Assembly (NCBI GenBank): GCA_016793465.1
Contig: JAEUJW010000054.1
Coordinates: forward strand, 1 to 64,000
Length of the DNA: 64,000 nucleotides
Source: Myxococcales bacterium
GTDB lineage: Bacteria > Myxococcota > Polyangia > Nannocystales > Nannocystaceae
Reading direction: 5' to 3'
Positions 21,071 to 29,955 of this stretch are shown here, piece by piece. The position numbers and the translations under genes are program-made. The notes under the pieces were generated by a model. The model was not told the DNA's origin, made no database searches, and saw only the letters and a program-made list of their open reading frames with translations. Within the stretch, counting starts at the first letter, position 1. Each line of letters opens with the position of its first letter.

Positions 21071-22603
21071 TCAGTGCGAGCGCGGGGGCAGCACGGGGGC
21101 GGCGGCGAGCTCGGGCTCGATCGGGTCGCCGGTGGCGGCGCTGCGCGAGACGCGGGCCTCGCGGATGAGGTCGTGGAAGGTCGTGTGGGCGAAGATCTCG
21201 GCGATCGTGGCGTCGAGGCGGGCGAACTGGTCCGACAGGGTGTCGGCGCGCGGGGCCTCGACGTCGCGGCTGGCGAACATCCGCATGATCTCGAGCACGC
21301 GGATGTGGTCGAGCGGGCGGCCGGGCACGAACGCGGACTCGGGCTCGGCGACGGCGAGCAGGATGCCGGCGTGCTCGAGGGCGGTGAGGATGCTCGACAG
21401 GCGGGCGCTGTCGACCTGGAAGCGGGCGACCAGGGTGCGCGCGGACAGGCCGGTGCCGTGGCGGTCGTAGTGGTCGCACACGGCGAGCACCACGCGGCAG
21501 GCCAGGCGGGCCGCGCCGACCCCGATGTCGGCGTCCTCGCGGGCCTTGGGCGGGACGTAGCCCTCGCGCCGGACCAGCGGCAGGTGCTGCACGACGAACG
21601 TGAGCTCGACCGAGAACAGCACGATGAGCCACGACACGTAGGCCCACACGCAGAACACCGGGAGGATGGCGAGCGCGCCGTAGGTGCCCTCGTAGGTGGT
21701 GATGGTGCCGAGGTAGACGGTGAAGCCGCGCTTGCCGAGCTCGAACAGCACGGCGCCGGCGAGCCCGCCGATGGCGGCGCAGCGCCAGCGCACGCTGGTC
21801 GCGGGCATCAGGCGGTTTAGCAGGACGAAGGCGATGAGGGTGCTGAGCAGCGGGAGGACGGTGAAGCGCTGGTCGGTGATGGTGGTGACGATCGGCGAGG
21901 CGAGGCTAAACCACACCACCAGCGGGGCGAGCGTGGTGAGCGTGTAGAACATGGTGAACTTGGCGACCGCGCCGCGGCGGTACTTGACCCGCCAGATGTC
22001 GTTGAGGGTCGCCTCGAGGGTGAGGAACAGCAGCGAGGCGCCGACCAGCGAGCCGAAGAACCCGACGATGCCGAGGTGCTCGAGGGTGACGTTGCGCGCG
22101 AGGTCGTAGAGGGTGCCGGTGATGCCCGCGACGCGCGCCGAGTCGGGGATGACCATGCTGATCAGGGTGTTGAGGAAGCCGCGGCCGCTGTCGTGGCCGA
22201 GCAGGCCGACGAGCGTGAGCACGAGGCCGGCGAACGGCACGATCGAGAGCAGGGTCTGCAGCGCGAGGCTCGAGGCGAGCGTCATGCTGTGGTCGATCTG
22301 CAGCCAGCGGCGCGCGGTGTAGATCAGGACCAGCCAGGCCTCGCGCAGCGGGCTCACGTCGCGCTGGGCCGAGCGGGGGAACAGGTAGCGCACGGTCCGG
22401 CGCAGCGCGGGCTGGGGCGGTGCGACGCGGCGACGCAGGTCCTCGGGGGTGACGGCCAGCTGCGGGTCGTCGTGCGGGTGCAGGCGCGGGTCGTGGGGCG
22501 CCAGCGGGTCGGCCGGGAGCGGCGGCGCGTGGCCGTGCGGGCGCCGGAGGTCCGCCGGCGCGGCGGGCCGGTGCGGATCGTCGGGTGCGGAGGGCGCGGT
22601 CAT
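21071..22603 (-). CDS. YihY/BrkB-family inner membrane protein
   Basis: 510 aa. A Pro/His-rich cytoplasmic N-terminal tail of about 85 residues precedes a six-helix membrane domain that opens with the YihY/virulence factor BrkB signature (AWLVLIYTARRW...SMTLASSLALQTLLSIVPFAGLVL). Later signatures are LLFLTLEATLNDIWRV, FELGKRGFTVYLG, YEGTYGALAILPVFCVWAYVSWLIVLFSVELTFVVQH. The C-terminal about 150 residues form a soluble, winged-helix-like domain (TLVARFQVDSARLSSILTALEHAGIL). Family members were once called ribonuclease BN but are now treated as membrane proteins of uncertain, possibly transport, function. Upstream lies a repeat-filled gap (22604-22799). Confidence 0.88.
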   Translation of the reverse strand: MTAPSAPDDPHRPAAPADLRRPHGHAPPLPADPLAPHDPRLHPHDDPQLAVTPEDLRRRVAPPQPALRRTVRYLFPRSAQRDVSPLREAWLVLIYTARRWLQIDHSMTLASSLALQTLLSIVPFAGLVLTLVGLLGHDSGRGFLNTLISMVIPDSARVAGITGTLYDLARNVTLEHLGIVGFFGSLVGASLLFLTLEATLNDIWRVKYRRGAVAKFTMFYTLTTLAPLVVWFSLASPIVTTITDQRFTVLPLLSTLIAFVLLNRLMPATSVRWRCAAIGGLAGAVLFELGKRGFTVYLGTITTYEGTYGALAILPVFCVWAYVSWLIVLFSVELTFVVQHLPLVRREGYVPPKAREDADIGVGAARLACRVVLAVCDHYDRHGTGLSARTLVARFQVDSARLSSILTALEHAGILLAVAEPESAFVPGRPLDHIRVLEIMRMFASRDVEAPRADTLSDQFARLDATIAEIFAHTTFHDLIREARVSRSAATGDPIEPELAAAPVLPPRSH

Positions 22604-22628
22604 CGCGGACGGCCCATCGTAGCCGGAT

Positions 22629-22826
22629 TTGCCGGGCGCGGGCTCGGGTGTCGTCGCGGCGGCGCGGGCTCGTCGCGGCTGGAGTTGCCGGGCGCGGGCT
22701 CGGGTGTCGACGCGGCGGCGCGGGCTCGTCGCGGCCGGAGCTGCCGGGTGTCGTCGCGGCGGCGCGGGCTCGTCGCGGCCGGAGCTGCCGGGCGCGGGCT
22801 CAGGCGTCGTCGCGGCGGCGCAGGCG
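22629..22826. repeat. 56-bp tandem repeat array, about 3.5 units
   Basis: Units begin at 22629, 22685, 22741 and 22785. The first two are full length (56 bp) and differ at a few positions. The third lacks 12 bp (44 bp long), and the fourth is partial. The last unit runs into the 3' end of the small gene at 22800-23162 and supplies its stop codon and last codons. The array fills the gap between that gene and the YihY-family gene. No spacers of CRISPR type are present. Confidence 0.8.
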
Positions 22827-23162
22827 GTTGGTCAGGTCGTCGAGCACCGCCAGCAGGGCCTCGCCGGCGGTCTTGATCTTCTCGGCGTCGTGGGCGAGGT
22901 CGTAGAGCTCGAGGGCCTCGAGGTCCTCGCCGAGCATCTCGCTGTAGCCGATGATGGCGTTGAGCGGGCCGCGGACCTCGCGGTTGACGCCGGCGAGCAC
23001 GCTGGCCTCGGCCTCGCGCGCGCGCATGACGTCGACGGTGCGGCGCTCGAGGGCGGCGGCCAGGCGCTCGTTGATCCGCACGAGGTCGCGGTTGGTGGCG
23101 TACAGCGCGTCGAGCGAGAGGCCGGCCTGCTCGGGCGCATCGTCGTCGTGGGGCGGGTTCAC
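22800..23162 (-). CDS. Stand-alone histidine-kinase dimerisation-like domain lacking the His
   Basis: 120 aa. Residues about 20-110 resemble the dimerisation and histidine-phosphotransfer (HisKA) helices of sensor kinases: a coiled-coil entry (RINERLAAALERRTVDVMRAREAEASVLAGV) followed by NREVRGPLNAIIGYSEMLGE, where kinases have S-H-E-x-R-T-P-L. The phospho-accepting His is Arg61 here. The second helix (DAEKIKTAGEALLAVLDDLTNRL) is retained, but no ATP-binding domain follows. It may be a decoy or dimerisation partner for a sensor kinase, or a decaying gene; the former is inference from intact helices and a clean reading frame. Its 3' end is embedded in the 56-bp tandem array. Confidence 0.65.
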   Translation of the reverse strand: MNPPHDDDAPEQAGLSLDALYATNRDLVRINERLAAALERRTVDVMRAREAEASVLAGVNREVRGPLNAIIGYSEMLGEDLEALELYDLAHDAEKIKTAGEALLAVLDDLTNRLRRRDDA

Positions 23163-23296
23163 GCGCTGTCAGCCTCGACGCGGCGATGGTAGCAGAGGCG
23201 GCGCGGGCTTTGGGGGCGCCGCGGCGGGCTATACCGCGCGCGCGTCGTGGGATGTGCAACGAACGCGCGTCGGCGCCGGCGAGGCGGCGCCGCGGC

Positions 23297-24070
<774 letters not shown>

Positions 24071-24122
24071 GGGCCGCGATATAGCACCGCCGCGCGCCGA
24101 GTGATACGGTGCCCGGACGGCG

Positions 24123-25994
24123 ATGGAGGCCCGGGACGAACCGCTGGCGGCTGGCACGGTGATCGACGGCCGCTACCGGGTGATCGCGGAGCTCGGCGCC
24201 GGCGGCATGGGCCGCGTCTACGAGGCTGAGCACATGTTCATCCGCCGGCGCATGGCGCTGAAGCTGCTGCGCGGCGGCGGCGGCGGCGAGGCGGCGGCGC
24301 GGATGGTCCAGGAGGCGACGCTGGCCGGCCAGGTGCCGCACGCGGCGGTGGTCCGGGTGTTCGACTGCGCGGCCCTCGCGGACGGCCAGGTGTACGTGGC
24401 GATGGAGCTGCTGCGCGGCGAGAGCCTCGAGCAGGCGCTGGCCCGCGGCATCGACGCGGCGACGGCGTTCGCGGTGCTGGCGGAGGTGGCGCGCGGGCTG
24501 GCGGCGGTCCACCGCGTCGGGGTGGTGCATCGTGACATCAAGCCGGCGAACATCTTCCTGTGCCGCGACGGCGCGGCGGTGCAGGCCAAGCTGCTCGACT
24601 TCGGGGTGGCGAAGGCGCTGCCGGGGGCGTCGGAGCTGGCGGCCGGGGCGGTGCGCACGCAGGCGGGGGCGGTGCTCGGCACGCCGTACTACGTGGCGCC
24701 GGAGCAGATCCGCGGCGGGGCGATCGACGGGCGCGCCGACCTGTACGGCGTGGGGGTGATGCTGTACGAGGCGCTGACCGGTTCGCTGCCGTTCGTGGGC
24801 GACAGCCTCGTGGCGATCCTCGCCCAGCACGCGCGGGTGGCCGCGGTCGACCCGCGGCAGGCGGCGCCGGAGCGCGGCGTCCCCGACGAGGCCGCGAGGC
24901 TGACGATGCGGCTGCTCGAGAAGGATCCGGACGCGCGGCCCGCGGACGGCGACGCGCTGGCGGAGGCGATCGCGGGGGTGCTCGCGCGCGAGGGGGCGGC
25001 GCTGGCGAACATCACGTCGGGGGGGCAGGTGGCGCGCGCGCGGGCGGAGGAGGCGACGCGGGTCGGGGAGGTCGCGAGCCAGGCGACGGTGCAGGTCGCG
25101 GGCGCGGCGAGCGAGGCGACGCGGGCCGGGGAGGTCGCGAGCCAGGCGACGGTGCAGGTCGGGGGCGTGGCGGGCGATGCGACGGTGCAGAGCGGGGGCG
25201 TGGCGAGCCGGGCGACTGTGCAGATCGGGGGCGCGGCGGGCGATGCGACAGAGCGGGTGAGCGACGGCAGCGGCGCGGGGTTGCGGGCGACGGAGGGCGG
25301 GAGCGGGGTGAGGGTTCGCGTCGCGGATGCGACGAGCTCGGCGACGGCGTGGAGCGGGGACGCGGCGGATCGCGGCGCGTCGCGGGCCGGGGACGCGGCG
25401 AGCAGCGGGGCGCGGCGCGCGGGAGCGGCGAGCGCGACGCGCATGGCCGAAGGGACAGGTGAGCCGGGGGGGCGCGGGACGTGGGCGCTCGGCGGGCTGG
25501 CGGCGGTGTTCGGGGTGGTGGCGGTGGTGTGGTTCGCGGGTGGGGGGTCCGGGCGGCAGACCGCGCCGGCGGTCGAGGTGCGCGCCGAGCCGGCGTCCGC
25601 GGGTGAGCCGGTGGTGCGCCCGGCGGGGGCGGCGAAGAAGGCGGTCGAGGAGGCCCCGGGGGCGGCGAAGAAGGCGGTCGAGGAGGCCCCGGGGGCGGCG
25701 AAGAAGGCGGTCGAGGAGGCCCCGGGGGCGGCGACGAAGACGGTCGAGGAGGCCCCGGGGGCGGCGACGAAGACGGTCGACGCGGGCCCGGCGGCGCCGT
25801 CGGTCGAGGCTTCCCCCGCGGCGGCGACGGCGACGAAGACGGCCGGGAAGGACCCGCGGGCGGGGGGCGCGGGCGGGGCGAACAAGGGCACGAAAAAACC
25901 GCGAGATGGTGGTACAACGCGGCCAGCGGGCAAGACTCCGCCGAAGGTCGGGGACGACCCGCCGCTCAAACCCGATGTCTACGGCAACGATTAG
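24123..25994 (+). CDS. Membrane-anchored Ser/Thr protein kinase (Hanks type)
   Basis: 623 aa. The kinase domain (about 15-290) is complete: Gly loop LGAGGMGRVY (24-33), Lys47, HRDIKPANIF with catalytic Asp138, DFG at 159-161 and APEQ in the activation segment. It is followed by about 150 residues of degenerate 11-12-residue repeats (VASQATVQVGGVAGDATVQ type), then a single membrane helix near 452-473 (WALGGLAAVFGVVAVVWFAGG). The extracytoplasmic tail contains five tandem 11-residue copies of AAKKAVEEAPG, with the later ones changed to AATKTVEEAPG. It most likely phosphorylates Ser/Thr on cytoplasmic partners in response to an envelope signal. The next gene overlaps its 3' end by 20 nt. Confidence 0.93.
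   Translation: MEARDEPLAAGTVIDGRYRVIAELGAGGMGRVYEAEHMFIRRRMALKLLRGGGGGEAAARMVQEATLAGQVPHAAVVRVFDCAALADGQVYVAMELLRGESLEQALARGIDAATAFAVLAEVARGLAAVHRVGVVHRDIKPANIFLCRDGAAVQAKLLDFGVAKALPGASELAAGAVRTQAGAVLGTPYYVAPEQIRGGAIDGRADLYGVGVMLYEALTGSLPFVGDSLVAILAQHARVAAVDPRQAAPERGVPDEAARLTMRLLEKDPDARPADGDALAEAIAGVLAREGAALANITSGGQVARARAEEATRVGEVASQATVQVAGAASEATRAGEVASQATVQVGGVAGDATVQSGGVASRATVQIGGAAGDATERVSDGSGAGLRATEGGSGVRVRVADATSSATAWSGDAADRGASRAGDAASSGARRAGAASATRMAEGTGEPGGRGTWALGGLAAVFGVVAVVWFAGGGSGRQTAPAVEVRAEPASAGEPVVRPAGAAKKAVEEAPGAAKKAVEEAPGAAKKAVEEAPGAATKTVEEAPGAATKTVDAGPAAPSVEASPAAATATKTAGKDPRAGGAGGANKGTKKPRDGGTTRPAGKTPPKVGDDPPLKPDVYGND
25442..25459 (+). repeat. Copy of the CATGNCCGNNGGGACAGG element
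   Basis: Reads CATGGCCGAAGGGACAGG, an exact match to the consensus, followed by TGAG. It lies in the kinase coding sequence just before the membrane segment and is translated as part of MAEGTGEP. Confidence 0.6.
25625..25789 (+). repeat. 33-bp in-frame coding tandem repeat, five copies
   Basis: Five consecutive 33-bp units encode AAKKAVEEAPG or AATKTVEEAPG in the tail of the Ser/Thr kinase. The DNA copies are nearly identical, so copy number probably varies between strains. The encoded stretch alternates Lys and Glu and would form an extended or helical spacer outside the membrane. Confidence 0.8.
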
Positions 25995-26565
25995 TGTGCT
26001 CGCGCTCGCGCTCGCGGCCCCGCCGGCGGCGGCGGAGGGCGCGAGCCCGGGCGACCTGACGGCCGAGCGCGCGGAGGCCGAGGCGGCGCGCAAGGCGGCC
26101 CCGAGCGCGGCGACGTGGGCCCGCGAGGCGGAGGCGTGCGAGCGCCTGGCCGACTACGCGTGCGCCCGCGAGGCCCGCGCGCAGCAGCGGGCGCTGGCGG
26201 CCGAGGGCTCGCCCGAGCGCGAGCAGGCGGAGGCGCGGCTGGCTGCCCTCGGGGACATGTCCCGCGGGACAGTCGGCGACGAGCCGGCGTCGAAGCGGCG
26301 GGCCGAGAACGACCGCATGCGCGACAAGCCGGCGCCCAAGCTCGTCAAGCCGACGCCGCAGGTCGACAAGCCGGCGCCCGCCAGGCGCGAGCCGATCGTC
26401 AAGAAGTGGTACTTCTGGGTGACGATGATCGCGATCGCGGCGAGCGGGGCGGCGATCACGGCGATCGCGATCGACGCGGCGCGCGACGAGCAGAGGGGCG
26501 CACAGCCGATCACCGAACCGGCGCGGGCGAACGTCGGGCCGGGCGGGTTCGGGCTGCGGTTTTAA
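25975..26565 (+). CDS. Small exported/membrane protein coupled to the Ser/Thr kinase
   Basis: 196 aa. The ATG at 25975 overlaps the kinase gene by 20 nt in another frame, pointing to translational coupling. An N-terminal signal peptide (ISVLALALAAPPAAAEG) is followed by a helical, TPR-like region (AATWAREAEACERLADYACAREARAQQRALAAEGSPEREQAEARL), a Lys/Pro-rich linker and a single membrane helix (WYFWVTMIAIAASGAAITAIAI) near the C-terminus. The arrangement (periplasmic helical region plus membrane anchor) suggests a partner that presents a signal to the kinase tail; this is inference. The gene ends TTTTAATA, with two consecutive stop codons. Confidence 0.75.
   Translation: MSTATISVLALALAAPPAAAEGASPGDLTAERAEAEAARKAAPSAATWAREAEACERLADYACAREARAQQRALAAEGSPEREQAEARLAALGDMSRGTVGDEPASKRRAENDRMRDKPAPKLVKPTPQVDKPAPARREPIVKKWYFWVTMIAIAASGAAITAIAIDAARDEQRGAQPITEPARANVGPGGFGLRF
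26256..26272 (+). repeat. Near-match copy of the CATGNCCGNNGGGACAGG element
   Basis: Reads CATGTCCCGCGGGACAG, one base shorter than the consensus and containing the palindrome TGTCCCGCGGGACA. It lies in the linker-coding part of the small membrane protein gene (translated MSRGTV). Confidence 0.45.
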
Positions 26566-26604
26566 TAAGGCGGCGCTCCGACCGGGCGGACGCTGCGGGA
26601 GGCT

Positions 26605-27783
26605 TCAGCGCAGCGGCATCGTGAAGGTGAAGCTGAGCTGGCCGGCGCCGGAGGCGACGGCCAGGGTGCCGCCGTGGGCGCGGGCGATCTCGCTGGCGAT
26701 GTAGAGGCCGAGGCCGAGGCCGCGCTGCTGCGAGCCGCCGGCGGCGCGGACGAACGGCTGGAACAGGCGGGTGAGGATCGGCGAGGGCAGCTGTTCGCCG
26801 GCGTTGGCGACCGTGATCTCGAGGTTGCCGTGGTACATGCAGGCGGCGAGGCGGACCGGGGTGCGCGGGGTGCCGTGGTCGAGGGCGTTGGCGAGGAGGT
26901 TGGCGACGAGCATGCCGACGCGGTGGTGGTCGCAGTCGACGGGGCGGGGGAGGTCGAGCTGGACGTCGAGGGTGCGCTCGGGCCAGGCGCTCCGCAGGTC
27001 CTCGACGACCTGCTGCAGGACGGGCCCGAGGTTGGCGGCCTGGCGGTCGAGGCGGAGGCCGCCGCCGAGGCGGCCGCGGGCGAAGTCGACGATGTTGTCG
27101 ATGAGGCCGGACATGCGCCGGACGCTGCGCTGGATCATCCTGACGACGCCGGCGGTGTGCTCGTCGGCGGCGCCGCGCCCCAGCACCTCGGCGCCGGAGG
27201 TGACGGCGGCGAGGGGGACGCGCAGGTCGTGGCCGAGCACGGCCAGGAACTGCTCGCGCAGCTCGGAGCTGCGGCGCTCGTCGGCGAGGCTGGCGGCGGT
27301 CTGCTCGAGGCGCTGCTGGCTGGCGAGGTGCAGGGCGATCAGCTCGGCGAAGGCCCGGAACGCGCCGACGACCTCGGGGGCCTCGACGCGGGCGGGCTCG
27401 CGGTCGATCGCGCACAGGGTGCCGAAGAAGGCGCCGTTCGGCAGGGTGATCGGCAGCGAGATGTAGCTGCGAAACCCGTACATGGCGGGCGTCGGGTGGC
27501 TGCAGAAGGTCGGGTGGCTGCTGACGTCGTCGATGACGACGGGCTTGCCGTGCTGGCGGATCTCGTTGCAGATCGTGGTCTCGAGGCGGAGCTCCGCGCC
27601 GGGCACGAGGCCGAATTGCAGGTCGTCCTTGACGGCGCAGGTGATCCAGCGGTCATCGGTGACGCGGGCGACGGCGGCGAAGCGCATGCGGGTGAGCCGA
27701 CAGACGACGTCGAGGATCGTCGGCACGATCTCGATGCGCGCGACGGCCTCGATGTCCGCCCGTATGGCGTCCAGCTCGTCCAT
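26605..27783 (-). CDS. GAF-domain sensor histidine kinase
   Basis: 392 aa, without membrane segments, so cytoplasmic. A GAF domain (about 15-155; FAAVARVTDDRW, ICNEIRQHGKPVVIDDVSSHP, YISLPITLPNGAFFGTLCAIDREP) of the type found in cyanobacterial and proteobacterial soluble sensors is followed by the phosphotransfer helix with GHDLRVPL (His185) and an HATPase_c domain: N box LVANLLANALDHG, G1-like VANAGEQLP, and G2 RGLGLGLYIASEIARAHGG. It autophosphorylates His185 and would pass the phosphate to a response regulator, but none is encoded nearby (an orphan kinase). The signal bound by the GAF domain is unknown. The convergent gene ends 39 bp away. Confidence 0.92.
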   Translation of the reverse strand: MDELDAIRADIEAVARIEIVPTILDVVCRLTRMRFAAVARVTDDRWITCAVKDDLQFGLVPGAELRLETTICNEIRQHGKPVVIDDVSSHPTFCSHPTPAMYGFRSYISLPITLPNGAFFGTLCAIDREPARVEAPEVVGAFRAFAELIALHLASQQRLEQTAASLADERRSSELREQFLAVLGHDLRVPLAAVTSGAEVLGRGAADEHTAGVVRMIQRSVRRMSGLIDNIVDFARGRLGGGLRLDRQAANLGPVLQQVVEDLRSAWPERTLDVQLDLPRPVDCDHHRVGMLVANLLANALDHGTPRTPVRLAACMYHGNLEITVANAGEQLPSPILTRLFQPFVRAAGGSQQRGLGLGLYIASEIARAHGGTLAVASGAGQLSFTFTMPLR

Positions 27784-27905
27784 GGAGGGGGACCGTAGTG
27801 GAGCCGCCGCGGGCTGTCAACGACCGCGGATGGGGCGCCACGGAGCTCCTGTGGGGAGGTCCGCGGCGCGCGGCTCGCGGCGGTGATGCGCCCCGCGGCG
27901 GGGCT

Positions 27906-29240
27906 TCACGGCTCGATCGAGAGGCCGAGGTAGATCCAGCCGGGGTCGCCGGGCAGGAACGTGATCACGGTGTCGTGCCACTTGTTGTGGGTCATGGTGA
28001 TGCCGGCGTCGGCGTGGTCGTAGCGGTAGAGGTCGGTGCCGTGGCCCTGGAAGTTGCTGCCGAACACGAAGTAGAGGACGTCGGGGTCGGTCGGGTGGGC
28101 GAACAGGTGGTTGCCGTTGTAGAGGGTGGCGTCGGCGCTGTCGACGACGGCGGCGAAGGTGAGGCCGCCGTCCTCGGAGCGCCAGATGTGGCGCGAGGTG
28201 GCGTCGTCGGGGTCCTCGAGGTCGAGGCCCTCGACCCAGACGATGTCGCCGTCGGCGGGGGAGACCACGAGGTTGAAGCCGTTGGCCTCGCCGCTGCCGA
28301 GGCCGGTGGCCTTGTGCCACTCGGCGCCGCCGTCGAAGGAGGACTGGACGCCGGCGGCGAGCGAGCCGACGGCGACGTGGTCGATGTCCCGGGGGTCGAA
28401 GGCGACGCGGTAGGCGATCACGCCGTCGGGCAGGGTGCCGAGCGGGTTCCACACGACGCCGGCGTCGGTCGAGTCCCACAGCTGGCCGGAGGCGTCGCCG
28501 ACGCGCACGTGGTCGGGGTCGTCGGGGTCGACGCCGAGGCCGACGATGCCGTCGGGCGCGCCGGGGGCCTTCAGCGTGGTGACGACCTCGTCGTCGACGC
28601 GCACGACGATGCTGTTGTTGTCGCCGAAGCCGTAGGCGCGGGTGTCGCCGGCGGCGACCAGGCGCACGGCGGGCGAGTTGCCGTCGCCGGCGGCGCCGAT
28701 GCTGTGCCACGAGCAGCCGGCGTCGGTCGAGGCGAGGATCTGCTGCCCGGAGCCGGCGAGCATGAAGCCGGGCTTGCCGAGCGCGACGAGGCCGAAGGTG
28801 TAGGTGACCGGGACAATTTGCTGGTCCATCGGCGCGAGCGTGGCGCCCTGGTCGTGGCTGAAGGTGACGGCGCCGGTGCCGGTCACCATGTCGCAGGCGG
28901 GCGGCTGCCAGCCCTCGCCGGTGTCAGTGTCGGTGTCGGGGGCGGTGGTGGTGTCGGGGTCGCTGGTGCCGGTGCTGGTGCTCGGGTCGCTGGTCGAGCT
29001 CAGGGTGGTGGTGGGGTCGGTCGTCGGGTCGGCGGTGGTGGTGCCGGGCTGGCTCGTGGTGGTGTCGGTGTCGCCGCCGGTGGGCTCGTCGCCGGTGGTC
29101 GGGGCGGCGGTCGAGGAGGAGGTGTCGTCCGGCGAGGTGGTGGTGGTCGGATCGGCGGCGCCGTCGTCCCCGCAGGCGACGAGGTTCGCGGCGAGCAGGG
29201 GGAGCAGGAGGGCGGAGGGAGTGAGGGCGCTGTAAGGCAT
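27906..29240 (-). CDS. Lipoprotein with Asp-box (BNR-like) propeller repeats
   Basis: 444 aa from the ATG at 29240, chosen for its signal peptide with lipobox LVAC. A Thr/Ser/Asp/Pro linker of about 90 residues follows the lipid Cys (TTTTSPDDTSSSTAAPTTGDEPTGGDTD...). The globular part carries repeated Asp-box motifs typical of sialidase/Vps10-type beta-propellers: STDAGCSWHSI, STDAGVVWNPLG, SFDGGAEWHKATG and SEDGGLTF. These repeats mark a propeller fold, not an enzymatic activity; no sialidase catalytic residues could be picked out. It is probably displayed on the cell surface. Upstream (29241-29477) is gene-free and contains an AT-rich palindrome. Confidence 0.82.
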   Translation of the reverse strand: MPYSALTPSALLLPLLAANLVACGDDGAADPTTTTSPDDTSSSTAAPTTGDEPTGGDTDTTTSQPGTTTADPTTDPTTTLSSTSDPSTSTGTSDPDTTTAPDTDTDTGEGWQPPACDMVTGTGAVTFSHDQGATLAPMDQQIVPVTYTFGLVALGKPGFMLAGSGQQILASTDAGCSWHSIGAAGDGNSPAVRLVAAGDTRAYGFGDNNSIVVRVDDEVVTTLKAPGAPDGIVGLGVDPDDPDHVRVGDASGQLWDSTDAGVVWNPLGTLPDGVIAYRVAFDPRDIDHVAVGSLAAGVQSSFDGGAEWHKATGLGSGEANGFNLVVSPADGDIVWVEGLDLEDPDDATSRHIWRSEDGGLTFAAVVDSADATLYNGNHLFAHPTDPDVLYFVFGSNFQGHGTDLYRYDHADAGITMTHNKWHDTVITFLPGDPGWIYLGLSIEP

Positions 29241-29439
29241 GGTCAAGCGGCGCTCGGGGTAGCACCGCGGTCGTGGGGTTCCACGCGCCGGGGTCGCGCG
29301 GGTCCTCACGACGCGGGCGTCGTGCGCGTCGTGTTCGCGGCGGGCGAAACTTTCGTGCGGCGATCGGGGGCGGTGTGACTCGAGCGAGCGACGGGGCTCG
29401 AGCGGGCACGTGGGCCGCTCGCTCGATCAATCAAACAAT

Positions 29440-29457
29440 TAATAATTAAAATTATTA
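29440..29457. promoter_or_regulatory. AT-only palindrome in a gene-free stretch
   Basis: Arms TAATAATT and AATTATTA flank an AA spacer, within about 45 bp of mostly A/T (29428-29470) in otherwise very G+C-rich DNA. It lies 3' of the sterol-carrier-like gene (stop at 29478) and 5' of the Asp-box lipoprotein. It could be a promoter UP/-10 region, a terminator arm, or a protein-binding site; the rest of 29241-29477 shows nothing else. Confidence 0.45.
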
Positions 29458-29477
29458 GTGGAATTTGGTGGGTTGGT

Positions 29478-29828
29478 TCAGCGGACGATCGGGAGGGTGA
29501 ACAGGCGGGTGAAGCGGTGGTAGAGCGAGGGGTCGCCGAGGGCCTTGATCTTGCCGCGGACGTAGAGGCTCATCGCGTTCATGTAGGGGTTGGCGTGCAG
29601 CGCCTTAAAATCCTCGCTGGCGAGGATGAGGGTGCAGGCGGGCTCTTCCTCCGCGACGCCGGGGCGGATGAAGGGGGGGTCGGCGTCGAAATTGAAGAAC
29701 CACTCGCCGCCGTCGCGGCCGGTGATGTGGAGCTGGTAGGTGGAGCCGATCTCGCGGATGCGATCGGCGTGGCGATCGCACTGCGCGGGGACCTGGACGT
29801 CGAACAGCCACTGGATGTCGACCGACAT
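29478..29828 (-). CDS. SCP2-like sterol/lipid-transfer domain protein
   Basis: 116 aa, a single domain of normal length. Features of the SCP2 fold: an N-terminal strand-helix region (IQWLFDVQVPAQC), a central beta-hairpin around GSTYQLHITGRDGGEWFFNFDADPPFI, then ACTLILASEDFKALHANPYMNAMSLYVRGKIKALGDPSL, where the SEDF...L...G.IK.GD pattern is characteristic. Such proteins bind lipids or sterols in a hydrophobic pocket. There is no signal peptide, so it is cytoplasmic. Neighbours give no pathway hint; an unrelated small lipoprotein gene lies 127 bp upstream on the same strand. Confidence 0.8.
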   Translation of the reverse strand: MSVDIQWLFDVQVPAQCDRHADRIREIGSTYQLHITGRDGGEWFFNFDADPPFIRPGVAEEEPACTLILASEDFKALHANPYMNAMSLYVRGKIKALGDPSLYHRFTRLFTLPIVR

Positions 29829-29955
29829 GCGATGGCTGTTGTACTGCGGGGGCGGGTCAGGGTGTCAAGTTGCGACGAACTCGCGCGCGCGCGAGTGCTC
29901 GGCGGTGCGGTGATCCAGGTGCCGTCTTCGCCGAAACCGAGCGAGGTCGAGTGGG

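Noticed and set aside
21071..22603. Ribonuclease BN annotation for the YihY-family protein
   Set aside because: The old name came from a mis-assignment; true ribonuclease BN/Z is a metallo-beta-lactamase fold protein. This is a six-helix membrane protein.
22629..22826. CRISPR array
   Set aside because: Repeats are contiguous 56-bp units without unique spacers and there are no cas genes. It is a plain tandem repeat.
27906..29240. Sialidase activity for the Asp-box lipoprotein
   Set aside because: Asp-box repeats show a propeller fold, but the arginine triad, Tyr/Glu pair and acid/base Asp of sialidases were not found.
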